Positions 34,214 to 43,499 of a stretch of 64,000 nucleotides of DNA are shown here, one piece after another. The notes under the pieces are model-generated. The model made no database searches. It saw only the letters and a list, made by a program, of their open reading frames with translations, and had not been told where the DNA came from. Numbering within the stretch: position 1 is the first letter of the stretch; each line of letters starts with the position of its first letter. Source of the stretch: Dichetophora obliterata (lineage: Eukaryota; Arthropoda; Insecta; Diptera; Sciomyzidae); contig OY986439.1 of NCBI GenBank assembly GCA_963920525.1, positions 38,295,819 to 38,359,818 on the forward strand, read 5' to 3'. The position numbers and the translations under genes were made by a program.

Positions 34214-34216
34214 TTA

Positions 34217-35228
34217 AGGGTCGTCCATAAACTACGTTACTGATTTTCCGGTTTTTTTTACCCCCCCTCCCTCTGCGTTACTTTTCGTAGTGCTTTTCAA
34301 AACCCCTCCCCCCCTCCATAAAGTAACGTGACATATGAAATTAATTCATTCGAATGATTATATATTTGACTATCTCTGACAATTTTCTCTAGTATTAGTG
34401 ACTAGTATGACTAGATACTTTAAAGAAACAATTGGAAAAAAATCAATAATTAATATCATCTGTAAAAGCTATTCACCTGCGATCCAAGATTCGATGCTCT
34501 CAATCACTGGGATAGAAGAAGCTAGTAACTTTGTTGAGGATTCTTCAAAAAAGAATTTTTCATCGGATTCTATGTCGACCCATTCAGGTGAATCCTCATT
34601 TCTAACGCAAAGAAATTCACCTGGTGTTTGACAGAGTACCTTTAAAGGCTGCTCCCGAGCTGCACCAAGTTCTGTGTTTTTGTGTAAATGCTTTCTGAAA
34701 ATTGATTTATTTAAATAGTATTTTTTATTCCGATTTATTGTAAACGATATAATACAAACTTATGGCAATTCATAGAAGTTTTAAAAACGAAATACAAGCC
34801 GCAGGTAGGACACGACCTTGAACCGATTTCTTCTTTCTGAGAAGGACAGAACATGTCATAAGGTATCTCCTTTGATCAAGAACATTCAAGCCTTAACATC
34901 AAAGCCTGTCGCAAAAGCAAAGACCCAAATTTTTCAGACGTGTGCTGAGATGGTGAAGGAATACCAAAAGGTTCCTGCTTCGAGGGAAAAGGTGGTGGAA
35001 GAAATCGTTGCTACAAAAGTTAACCATCAATTTAGACGATCAAACATAAACATGTAAGGTTAAAAATTTTTGAAATGATTGTGTTATTAATTAGAGGTTT
35101 TTCGTCGATTTTTTAATTTTTGGTAACGTTACAATATCTAAACACCTCCCCCCCCTACCGTTACTTATCGTAGTGCATTTCAAAACCCCTCCCCCCTCAA
35201 AATTGGTAACGTAGTTTATGGACGCCCC
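34217..35228. mobile_element. Harbinger-like element, TIR GTCCATAAACTACGTTAC
   Basis: TTA lies at 34214-34216 and 35229-35231. The ends (A/G)GGG(T/G)CGTCCATAAACTACG are inverted copies, followed inward on both sides by a C-run and GCGTTACTTTTCGTAGTGC-like text. A 3-bp TTA target fits PIF/Harbinger. Two short plus-strand frames inside (34398-34631, Ser-rich; 34818-35057, Lys-rich) have no DDE or MADF motif I can identify; they may be captured or eroded coding sequence. Confidence 0.7.
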
Positions 35229-35231
35229 TTA

Positions 35232-36427
35232 GTAGGGCGGGGCACGTGCATAGTAGGCCGGGTCGGTCTCTTTACAAATAAAACAGGTGTTTTATAGTCC
35301 ATTTATCGTCCGACTGTAGTCGTTTAGCTACTGGTGGAAATTAATAAAATTTCCTGCACAAATCCGGGTGTAACTTGCACATTTTAGAACAAAGTTAACC
35401 CATTGAGGATGGACAAAGGGATCCTTGGCTGCAAAAGCTTCTATTGGTACGTAACTGTTTTTTTTTATATAATTTTTTTTTGTATATTTTTAACTCTAGG
35501 ATGTGCGACTGCCTAGCAGGCAGTAAGTGACCCTACTGTGCCTCGAGAGGCGCATAAATCATGACCACTGGGGCGTATCGAAAAATTTATATCGTATTCT
35601 AAGAGGTCTCAAATGTTGCATAGGGTGTCAAGATCTCCCAAAAAAAAGCTATTCGGAAAAATAAGGATGGCTTCCTCTGCCGCAAGGACAAAGTTGTTTT
35701 TTTAGAAAAACAGTAAAAAATTACGATCTCAAAATGCTTTGATTTTTGTAAGAAAAACTACATATGTCTTAAAGTTAAAGTAAAAAAAGATTTTAACTAA
35801 CAATATCCTGCCAAAAATTATGCCACTCTCGATTTTTACCCTCAAAGTCCTATGTTCAAGATATTCGAATCTAAATGTACACTCGAGGTAGCACAGAACT
35901 TTTGATTGCTATCTAATTGTCTAAATTTTGGCGATTTTGATTATAGTGTTAACGTTTTCCTTAAATTAGGCGAATTAATAATTTACATTTTCTTGTTTTT
36001 GAGAAATGTATACTTGAATGCAATTTTTTAACTTTTTCATAAAAATTAATATGAGGTTTTATATCTCGGGCACCAGGTACCGAAGATAGTTTTCTTCATT
36101 TAGATTCTTCAATTATTTCTGAACAGCACCCTGTCCAAGAGGATCAATTAACAACACCAGGTTGAGAACACAATTTTTTTCCTATTTCGATTTTTTTAAA
36201 AATTTTCCTTCCTTATTTATTATTTTATTATTTCGGTAAAACACCTCAACTTAGCATTCACAAAAATATTATACTAAAGTTTTGAGTTTCAGACTTTGCC
36301 ATTCGATGGGTTTCTAAAATTCGAATGAATTCAATAAGTGCAAATTACGGTTATTTTTACTGCGCTTTTCTTTTCTTGGTGTACAGAATGACTGATTAGG
36401 AAATTATTTTTATATGTGTATGATCTG
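35232..36427. other. Spacer with a solo TIR
   Basis: TAGGGCGGGGC at 35233 and TAGGCCGGGTCGGTCTC at 35253 resemble left ends of the TAGGGCGGGTC family, but no right end follows, so at most a fragment is present. The rest is AT-rich with no supported gene. Confidence 0.3.
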
Positions 36428-36590
36428 TACTGCAATTTAATACAAAAAGTATGCAAATCCTTTATTAATCATTGATAGGTATACAAATTTATTAAAATCG
36501 TGAGAAAGATTTTGATACTGCAATTTAATACAAAAAGTATACAAATCCTTTATAAATCATTGATAGGTATAAAAATTTATCAAAATCGTA
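36428..36590. repeat. Two-copy tandem duplication, 88-bp period
   Basis: TACTGCAATTTAATACAAAA at 36428 recurs at 36516. The copies stay aligned through CATTGATAGGTAT and AAAATCGT with about five mismatches. Confidence 0.92.
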
Positions 36591-36754
36591 AAAAATGGCT
36601 TTTTAAATTATTTATCAATAGCCGGTACTTTCTTTACAGAAATGGCATGAAAGAAAATAATAGAGCAACTGCAATATAATTTAAGATGTCTTAAAATTAT
36701 TACTGAAATCTTTTATTTGGCAATATTAAAGGGAGTAGTAACTTATTTGCTTGT

Positions 36755-37093
36755 ATGTTGCCATTACTTTTTCCCAACGAAGCTAAGCGGAACTCTCGAC
36801 AGGTGCAAGCTTTAAAATTTCACACAAAATGCCATCTGCAAAACGCTTTGATGAACAAAAACATTAAATTCCGCTTCCGCGACGATATCTTCAACAAACA
36901 CATTACTGACAGTTGTTGGGCCAACAAAGACTTCCTCGAATACACGAAGGACCCTCCAAAAAGTAACACAGTTGCAAAACTCTTTGATATCGATACCCGT
37001 CATTACCGTCAACCATTCAGTATGTTAGTGTTACACAAAACAATTTTGAGGTATTATCACACAAATGCCTCAAAAACTCATCACAATAGCTAG
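36755..37093 (+). CDS. Unrecognised 112-codon frame, possible exon
   Basis: A plus-strand frame whose middle (36850-36960) is less AT-rich and less repetitive than its surroundings and uses C-ending codons, for example in FRFRDDIFNKH and DSCWANKDFLEYTKD. It is mixed and charged with no homopolymers, unlike most spurious frames here. I recognise no domain. It ends at a stop before a (CT)n tract, and no clear splice sites bound it. It may be an exon or terminal part of a host gene, a decayed transposon frame, or chance. Confidence 0.25.
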   Translation: MLPLLFPNEAKRNSRQVQALKFHTKCHLQNALMNKNIKFRFRDDIFNKHITDSCWANKDFLEYTKDPPKSNTVAKLFDIDTRHYRQPFSMLVLHKTILRYYHTNASKTHHNS

Positions 37094-37100
37094 CATATAC

Positions 37101-37144
37101 CTCCCTCTCTGTCTTTCTCGCTCTCTCTCTCTCTCTCTCTTTCT
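37101..37144. repeat. (CT)n microsatellite
   Basis: Interrupted CTCCCTCTCTGTCTTTCTCG followed by about ten CT units. Confidence 0.9.
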
Positions 37145-38529
37145 AGCCAACTCTAGCTACTTCGTTTCCACGCATTTGCACTTAAAACAGCCAAAATGCA
37201 ATTGTTTTGATTGGCTTTCAAAAACAATTTTGTTGTTATGATTACCGCTTAGCTAGCAAAAAAAAAAAAAATAATAATAAATATTTGAAAGAAACCTTGG
37301 TGCTGAATGTGTTAGAAAGGTATTACTTTTGCCCTTACATATTTGATTGTTGTTTTTGTTTTGCTTAACGATAAAACAACAAGTAAAAAAAAATAAAAAA
37401 AAAAACTGTAAAACCTGGCCCTGCAGGAGATTAACGCAAAATGCTTTTGTTATGCAAAAGTATCGGAGTAGAAAAAAAAGGCACGGCCTAGAAATATACA
37501 AGCAGTGAGTTAAGGAAAAAACAACAAAGGATTTGGATCAAAACTTTTGAAATTGATACACGTTGTGCAGATGAAGAAGTAGTAGAAGCAACATAAGAAT
37601 AAAATACCAACAAAAACAAGCAACAATAACAACAACAAAAAGTGTTTCGCTCAGCAGCGTTGCTCTTTTTTGCCAGCTCTCAGTTTTATTGTTTATGTGT
37701 TGTTTTTTAAGATTGTTGTTGTTGCTGTTGTTATTGTTATTCTTTCATTTCAACGCGCCTAGCTATTTGTGTGCTTTTGTGGTATATCTAAGATATTAAG
37801 AAAAAAAAATTGGCAACACTTTTGTTCGTTTTGCCAGAACATTTTTTTCAAAAATACATACCTATTTATTATAAAAATAATTTAACTGATTTGTTGTTAA
37901 TTTTGCAAAGTTTGTCAACATAAATGGCTGCCATGTCTGGCTCAAAGGAATTACAGCAACATAGTTTTGTAAAAATTTATTGTTTGTATTTTATCGTATT
38001 CTTGTCTCTGTCCAATCCACTTTTTTCCGTCTCGCTCTAAATTTACCTTCACCTTGTGTCAGTCACTTTGACATTTCGTGCTTTTGTTGGCAACTCTACA
38101 AATGCTGTTGCAACTTATCGCACGGCGACACTCGTGCGGTTATTTTTCTTGCTTTTGTTGTTACTGTTGTTTCTATTGTTGTTGCTTTTACCGCAAAAAC
38201 AACAGCCAGCCAAAACCGCACAAAACCATACAGGAGCATTGATAAGTTTGCACATTTATTTGCAAAGCCATACACAAACACACACACACAGCCACACACA
38301 CAGCCACACACACACAAACACTTCACTTCATGTGCGACCCACCGAGTGTTGCAATTTACGGACGAACGCTTCTTGCTATGTTTGTGTTATTTTGTTTATA
38401 TCCCTTATCATGTCCGACCGCTACTGCTGCTGCCACCTCAGCTTTGCTGTTATGCCACTCAATGACTTTTATATGAAAATGCGGTTTCCTTAATCCTTTT
38501 TTCACAACCGTTGGTTGTTCAGTTTCAGA
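37145..38529. other. Non-coding stretch with CAA, GTT and CA repeats
   Basis: CAA- and GTT-rich tracts at 37610-37640, 37720-37742 and 38150-38190, and an interrupted (CA)n at 38274-38319. Long overlapping frames at 37980-38493 follow these repeats in several phases at once and share no domain, so none is called. Confidence 0.35.
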
Positions 38530-38640
38530 AACCAAAATCCTTTTTTCTATTTGTGATAACTTAAACAATAGCCTTGCTTGTATTGTAATATTTTATGCGA
38601 GATGGTATTAAATAAAATAAAAATGGCACAAGAAAATTTT
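38530..38640 (+). repeat. Dispersed direct repeat, copy A
   Basis: Matches 39338-39450: AACCAAAATCCTTTTT, ATAGCCTTGCTTGTATTGTA, GAGATGGTNTTAAATAAAAT and AAAATGGCACAAGA are shared, about 85-90% identical by eye. The interval between copies is about 700 bp. They could be ends of one element or fragments of a dispersed family; no LTR-type TG..CA ends or primer site is seen. Confidence 0.85.
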
Positions 38641-38959
38641 CTTAAATATTTACAATTTATTTGTTAGTATCGACTGCGGTCGAAATTCGACCAACTGTCT
38701 GTAAAGAAGAAATGCCCTAAAATTAACACAAACTTAGCGTAAGTTAAGGCACTGTAGCAAAGATTTGAGAAAACAGTACATTAAAGACGCATAGCGTAGA
38801 TGACAGTACTCGTTTGGCATTTTTGTAACGTTGAAGTTTGTGTACTTGAGCGTAAACACAAACCATTTACTACTATTGCAAAAATACACAAAAACTTTGT
38901 CATTCCGTAGCTACACTGGAAGATCCGCGTGGCAAAAATTTGTCCAATAGAGTTTATAT

Positions 38960-39337
38960 CGAACTAGCTGCAACCCGGCGCTTTAAAGCTACGCCTCCTT
39001 GCCCAGTTCGATATCGCAAATTTCGGTCGTATGAAAGGTGCCACGACCTTTTTTTAACGCCCATTAAAATAATAAAGTGAAACGGCACGTGTAAATTGTG
39101 GTCGTATACCGAATTCCGAGGCTTTGGAATCTATAATGCAAAAGATATTCAATATCACAAGTATGAGTTTTATGAGAGCTGCCACGCTCCCGTTTTCAAT
39201 GCAAAAACTATCCTTGGTATGTATTTAATAACTTCTTTAATATTCATGAAATCGAATTCCGAGGCTGTGGGACCTATAATTCCACAGTAATCGATATCGA
39301 AAATTTGGAGTGTATTTGAGGTGCCAGTGTAGATATA
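38960..39337. repeat. Diverged minisatellite-like repeat
   Basis: Recurring words CGAATTCCGAGGCTNTGG, CTATAATNC, ATATCGNAAATTT(C/G)G and GNNGTGCCACG occur about three times (38998-39045, 39108-39195, 39250-39335). They resemble eroded tandem units of about 140 bp. Preceded by an ACTAGCTGCAACCCGGCG terminus-like word at 38963. Confidence 0.45.
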
Positions 39338-39450
39338 AACCAAAATCCTTTTTATCTATTTGTGCATATGCGAATTCAATAGCCTTGCTTGTATTGTAGT
39401 ATTTTATACGAGATGGTGTTAAATAAAATAAAAATGGCACAAGAGATTTT
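39338..39450 (+). repeat. Dispersed direct repeat, copy B
   Basis: The partner of 38530-38640 in the same orientation. After the shared part, copy B continues into TTTTCGGTCGATTTCGG while copy A diverges. Confidence 0.85.
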
Positions 39451-39815
39451 TCGGTCGATTTCGGCACACTGTATATAATATAATTCAAGAAAAAGACTAT
39501 TTGTTATTAAATTATTAAGTCGGCTCTTTTTTTCTTGACCGTGAGTGTACACATCAAATCATTGTTCATGAATTTCTTTTTTTTTTGTTCACCTTTTAAA
39601 AATTAAAATTCAATTACTGCACGACACTAGATTTTTTTTTCCATATTAAAATAACACTGAAACACGTCTACTTTTAACAGATGTTAATTAAGACTGAGTT
39701 ATCAGATCTACAGTGTTACCAACTCCCAAAAATGCCAAAACCTTTAGTCAAAAGTTCCTAAAATCGCTACAATTGCATGGAAATCCCCACAAAACAAAAA
39801 AGAGATCAATTAATA

Positions 39816-41090
39816 AAGGGTGTTTTTTATAGAGTAATACAAGTTTAAATCTTAATAAAACATAGTAATATATTTTTAATATCAATGAAATGGTACTTAT
39901 TTTATAGAGAATTTTATGACAATAATGCTTAAATATAATTTTGGCCATGTGGCCGCCACGGCTGGCGCGTACAAGGCGCAATCTGGAACACCAATTTTCG
40001 CAAACTTTCGCAGCACTTGCGGCCGTATCTCGCCGATAACTCTTCGAATGTTGAATTTTAGGTGTTCAATTGTTTGTGGTTTATCGACGTAGACAAGTGA
40101 CTTCACATAACCCCAAAGAAAATAATCCAATGGAGTTAAATCACACGATCTTGGGGGCCAATTAATTGGGCCATTTGTGAAATTATTTTATCGTCAAAAG
40201 TTTTCTTGAGTAAATCAATTGTAGCACCCGCTGTGTGGCATGCGGCTCCGTCCTGTTGGTACCACATATCAGCAAGATTAATGCCAGCTAATTGAGGTAC
40301 GAAAAACTTCGAATCATGTTCCTATACCGTTCACCATTGACAGTAACATTCTGACCATCATCGTTTTTGAACACATATGGGCCAATGAGGACCAAACAGT
40401 AATTTTCTGTGGATGTAATGGTGTTTCGACAAAAGCTTGTGGATTCTCCTCACTCCAAATATGACAATTTTGTTTATTTACGTACCCATTCAACCAAAAA
40501 TGGGCTTCATCGGAAAATAACATTTTCCATGGAAATTCAAAATCAATTTGTGCTTCAGCCCATTCGCCAAATTGGCGGCGCAAACGGTGGTCGTTTGGCT
40601 TTAATTCCTGCACAAGTTGAATCTTGAAAGGTTTTAAGCCAAGATCTTTTCGTAAAATCTTCCATAAAGTGGAAGGACACAACCCCAGTTGCTGAGAAGG
40701 GCGACGAAATGATTGATTAGGATCATCTTCAATGCTTTCCTGTACAGCAGCTACAGATTCTTCAGTGCACACTGTTCGGCATCTCACGGGATGCACATTA
40801 TCAGTAACAGTAAATGTGGTCCGAAAACGATCTTTTGTTCTTCGAATTAGCAGCTCTGAAGGACGATTATGTACGCTATAAAATGGACGAAGAGTACGAT
40901 AAGTTTGACGAACAGAACCATTATTTTGATTAAAAATTTCCACAATTTTCACGCTTTGTTCTGGTGTAAGTTCATCCATAATGAAATGTCAAAGCAAACT
41001 TAATAAAAATCAACTGTCAGCTGTTAAATGGGTGGTCAACTAAAGCAGTTATGCCAACTCAAAATTGTATCACCCTATAAAAACACCCTC
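39816..41090 (-). mobile_element. mariner element of the DD41D (rosa-like) type
   Basis: The ends AAGGGTGTTTTTTATAG and, inverted, GAGGGTGTTTTTATAG are flanked by TA (39814-39815 and 41091-41092). The length of 1275 bp is normal for mariner. The transposase lies on the minus strand and fills most of it. This is one of the few coding transposons in the window, but small deletions have broken the frame. Known family behaviour: cut-and-paste at TA by a DDD transposase. Confidence 0.9.
39930..40979 (-). pseudogene. mariner transposase, DD41D spacing, frameshifted
   Basis: Starts at ATG 40979. N-terminal helix-turn-helix region (MDELTPEQSVKIVEIF; RTYRTL), then RPSQQLGLCPSTLWKILR, then the first catalytic Asp in MLFSDEAHFWLNG (about 40500-40535), then WYQQDGAACHTAG (second Asp, about 40251). 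The third site DLTPLDYFLWG (about 40100-40140) lies 41 residues after the second, allowing for one lost base near 40174. DD34D mariners have 34. Defects: about 16 bp missing near 40385, single-base losses near 40300 and 40174. The C-terminal frame then continues to about 39930. Rosa-type DD41D mariners are known from Ceratitis; that link is my inference from spacing. Confidence 0.85.
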
Positions 41091-41157
41091 TATTTCGTTA
41101 TAATCTTTAGTTATAAATGATTTAGTATTTACAAAAAATATTCGGCTTCTTCGGTCC

Positions 41158-41288
41158 AAAACAAGGTGAACGCGATTTTCAATTTTTGTTGTAAAAATCA
41201 AACACTTGAGTTGTCGAACCATACAAAATCACCCTTTCTGTACAGGTTTAGCAAAATATTTAGACGTCACGTTCACCTTGTTTTTTTA
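41158..41288. mobile_element. Small foldback MITE
   Basis: AAAACAAGGTGAACGCG at 41158 and its near-inverse ACGTTCACCTTGTTTTT at 41270-41286 enclose about 95 bp. No clear target duplication. The superfamily is unknown. Confidence 0.6.
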
Positions 41289-41873
41289 AACCATAGTAAC
41301 GAGCAGGGGGAATGAAAAAGGGAAAAATTTTAGAAGAAAATGCATAGCAAAATCGGAATATATTCCAAAACTTCGTAGTAAATTGGATTATCCAATGCTT
41401 AAGAATATCAAAAAGTCCCTACAAATGTAAAACCCTAAGAAATCCCATTCCTCTTTTTATCCCCTAAATTTAGGGGAAAACCCCTAAGTTTGGAACACTG
41501 CCGATCTATAGGACCCTTTACAGGTGTTTATAATAAAGTAGTATAATTTTTAGAAAAATAACATGGCGGACGTACTACCGCCATCTATTTGTGATTCTAT
41601 AAACTTATGGAACTTATAGCGAAATAGTATTAAAATATATATAAACATTAGGGCGGGTCAAATTGTTTGGATGAGAAAAAACGAAGAATGCGTATAGCAG
41701 AAACGTAATCTATGATGAATTCTGAAAAAATTTCCCAAAGAAACCATAGGTTTAAAATCAACCCCAGTATCGCGCATAGCGAGGTCAACTTTTGTATATG
41801 GATTTAAAAAAAAAAACAATAGTTGTATATAAAAATGCTGTGGAATAGTCCAAAAATGGCAGCGTAAATCATT

Positions 41874-42251
41874 AAGGGTTCTCATCTAAGCAAGTAAACA
41901 TGTAAACATGTATAGCATTTAAACTTTTGATGAGCGATAAAGTGTAAATAGCGTAAATGTCGACAAAATGGCGGCTGCTGCTGCGACAACCTTTTAAGAA
42001 CCTTCATTAACATAGAAAAATAAATAAAACGTGTTCATATTTACTTCAACTACTTTAAATATGTAATGATTAGCGCCAAAGACAACCCTCATTCACACAC
42101 GTAGATTTACATGCTAGTTTACACTACAAAATAGGCTCGGAAATGATGTTAACTCACGCCCATACAACTTTTGACAGATAGTTTACGCGCATGTAAGTTC
42201 ACAAGGTTTACAATGTTTACGGGTCAGTTACATGCTTAGATGAGAAGCCTT
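41874..42251. mobile_element. MITE nested in palindrome arm, TIR TTCTCATCTAAGCA
   Basis: Ends AAGG(G/C)TTCTCATCTAAGCA in inverted orientation. ATT flanks both ends. The opposite arm of the host palindrome (43274-43300) shows the uninterrupted text ATCATTGATTTTGGGC, which fixes the insertion point and a 3-bp duplication. Internal words GTAAACATGT and GTTTACA recur. A 3-bp target fits PIF/Harbinger-like MITEs, though ATT is not the usual TWA. Confidence 0.82.
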
Positions 42252-42432
42252 ATTGATTTTGGGCTTGTTGAAAAGGAATTTAGGCCAGCTCTCCATGAAT
42301 CTTATTCAATTTTAAAAATGTTTTCGTTTTTAAACATAATTTTGCCTATCTGATATTTAAAAATTTGCCAAAAAATCATCGTAAAAACGATTTGATAATT
42401 TTTTCTTTTACATTTGAATTTTTCATTATTGC

Positions 42433-42850
42433 TAGGGGTATTCACGGGTTGTTGCGAATTGCAAGAGTGTAAAAATGCAATATAATTTGCGCACTAACGC
42501 GTGAACATCAATATGCAACTTAATTATGCAATAAAATAAATGTCGAATGAACTGTAAATATATTTCCACCTTATTTCAAACTCATAAAAACTTGTTAAAA
42601 CCTACGTACAAACTTAACTTTTTTAAAGTTATACCCAGGTGGCAACTACGTTCGAAAACAACCAAAACATGAATCATCAGTTTAGCATCACTGCTTGTGC
42701 GTTCTCGCAATTGGTTTGAGCAGTGCGTAATTCAAGAAGAGTTGCAAAATTGCTTCCAATGTGTTTGTTGTTGGAATGATGCGAAAGTTCGCAATCATGC
42801 ATTTACGCATCGTCGCAACTGCGTTTTGCATCAACCCGTGAATACCCCTA
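42433..42850. mobile_element. hAT-like MITE, TIR TAGGGGTATTCACGGGTTG
   Basis: A perfect 18-19 bp inverted repeat (42433-42451 and 42832-42850). Subterminal words GCAATTCGC/TTGCGAA and TGCATTTACGC recur near both ends. The first dozen bases equal those of the MITE at 5586. No clear 8-bp duplication remains. Confidence 0.8.
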
Positions 42851-43499
42851 CTATTTTACTACATTTTTACTAAACTACACATTTAAGTATTTAAAAATTA
42901 AGCAAAGTTTGAAGTTGAAACCACTGTATTGCAAAACTGACCTCATTTCTGCAAAGTCCATTGATTCTTCTGTTTCGGAAATGGACGATTCATTTCAAGT
43001 GTTGCGCGACGCGTATTTGAAAAAAATCGAGACGATGTCATGGCAGTAGCTATAAATAGTCGAACTAAAATACCCCGCATTGAGAGCAAACAAGACTTAA
43101 AAGTCTGAAATTGTGCTTTTTACACTGAATAAAAGATATTTTTTGTAAATTTAAATCGTTTTATTTTTGACAATATTTAAATATCGGGTGGGCAAAATTT
43201 GGTTTAAAAGCCAAAATCTTTTTAAAATTAAATCAGAATCGGAGAGCTGGCCAAAATTCCTTTTCAACAAGCCCAAAATCAATGATATACGCTGCCATTT
43301 TTTGACTATTCAACAGTATTTTTATATAAAACTATAGTTTGTTTTTAATCCATACATAAATTTTGACCTCGCACTGCGCGATATTGGGACTGATTTTAGA
43401 CCTATGATTTCTTGGGGAAATTTTCTCAGAATTCATCATAGATTACGTTTCTGCTATACGCTTGGTCGATAAAAAAATTTGACCCGCCCTAATATATAT

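Larger units (their letters stand above)
39711..41500. mobile_element. hAT-like element hosting a mariner
   Basis: Ends CAGTGTTACCAACT and, inverted, CAGTGTTCCAAACT match at 12/14. The flanks CAGATCTA (39703-39710) and CCGATCTA (41501-41508) match at 7/8, a hAT-type duplication. The span holds the mariner 39816-41090 and the small foldback 41158-41288. Without those, about 380 bp of AT-rich non-coding DNA remains, so it is a MITE. Confidence 0.8.
41649..43491. mobile_element. Palindromic element of the TAGGGCGGGTC family, member 3
   Basis: Ends TAGGGCGGGTCAAATT at 41649 and inverted to 43491; flanks ATAAACAT and ATATATAT (6/8). Once two later MITEs (41874-42251, 42433-42850) are removed, the remaining roughly 1.05 kb is mostly one inverted repeat with arms of about 380 bp. 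Matches include GGCAGCGTA..ATCATTGATT, GGCTTGTTGAAAAGGAATTT and GGCCAGCTCTCC with their reverses at 43240-43300. The spacer holds short unrecognised sequence (about 42900-43100). Confidence 0.85.

Noticed and set aside
37980..38493. Two overlapping frames of 145-161 codons
   Set aside because: Both phases are open across the same CA- and GTT-repeat stretch, and neither has a recognisable domain.
38530..39450. LTR retrotransposon with short LTRs
   Set aside because: The direct repeats lack TG..CA ends, and no primer-binding site, polypurine tract or gag/pol frame lies between them.
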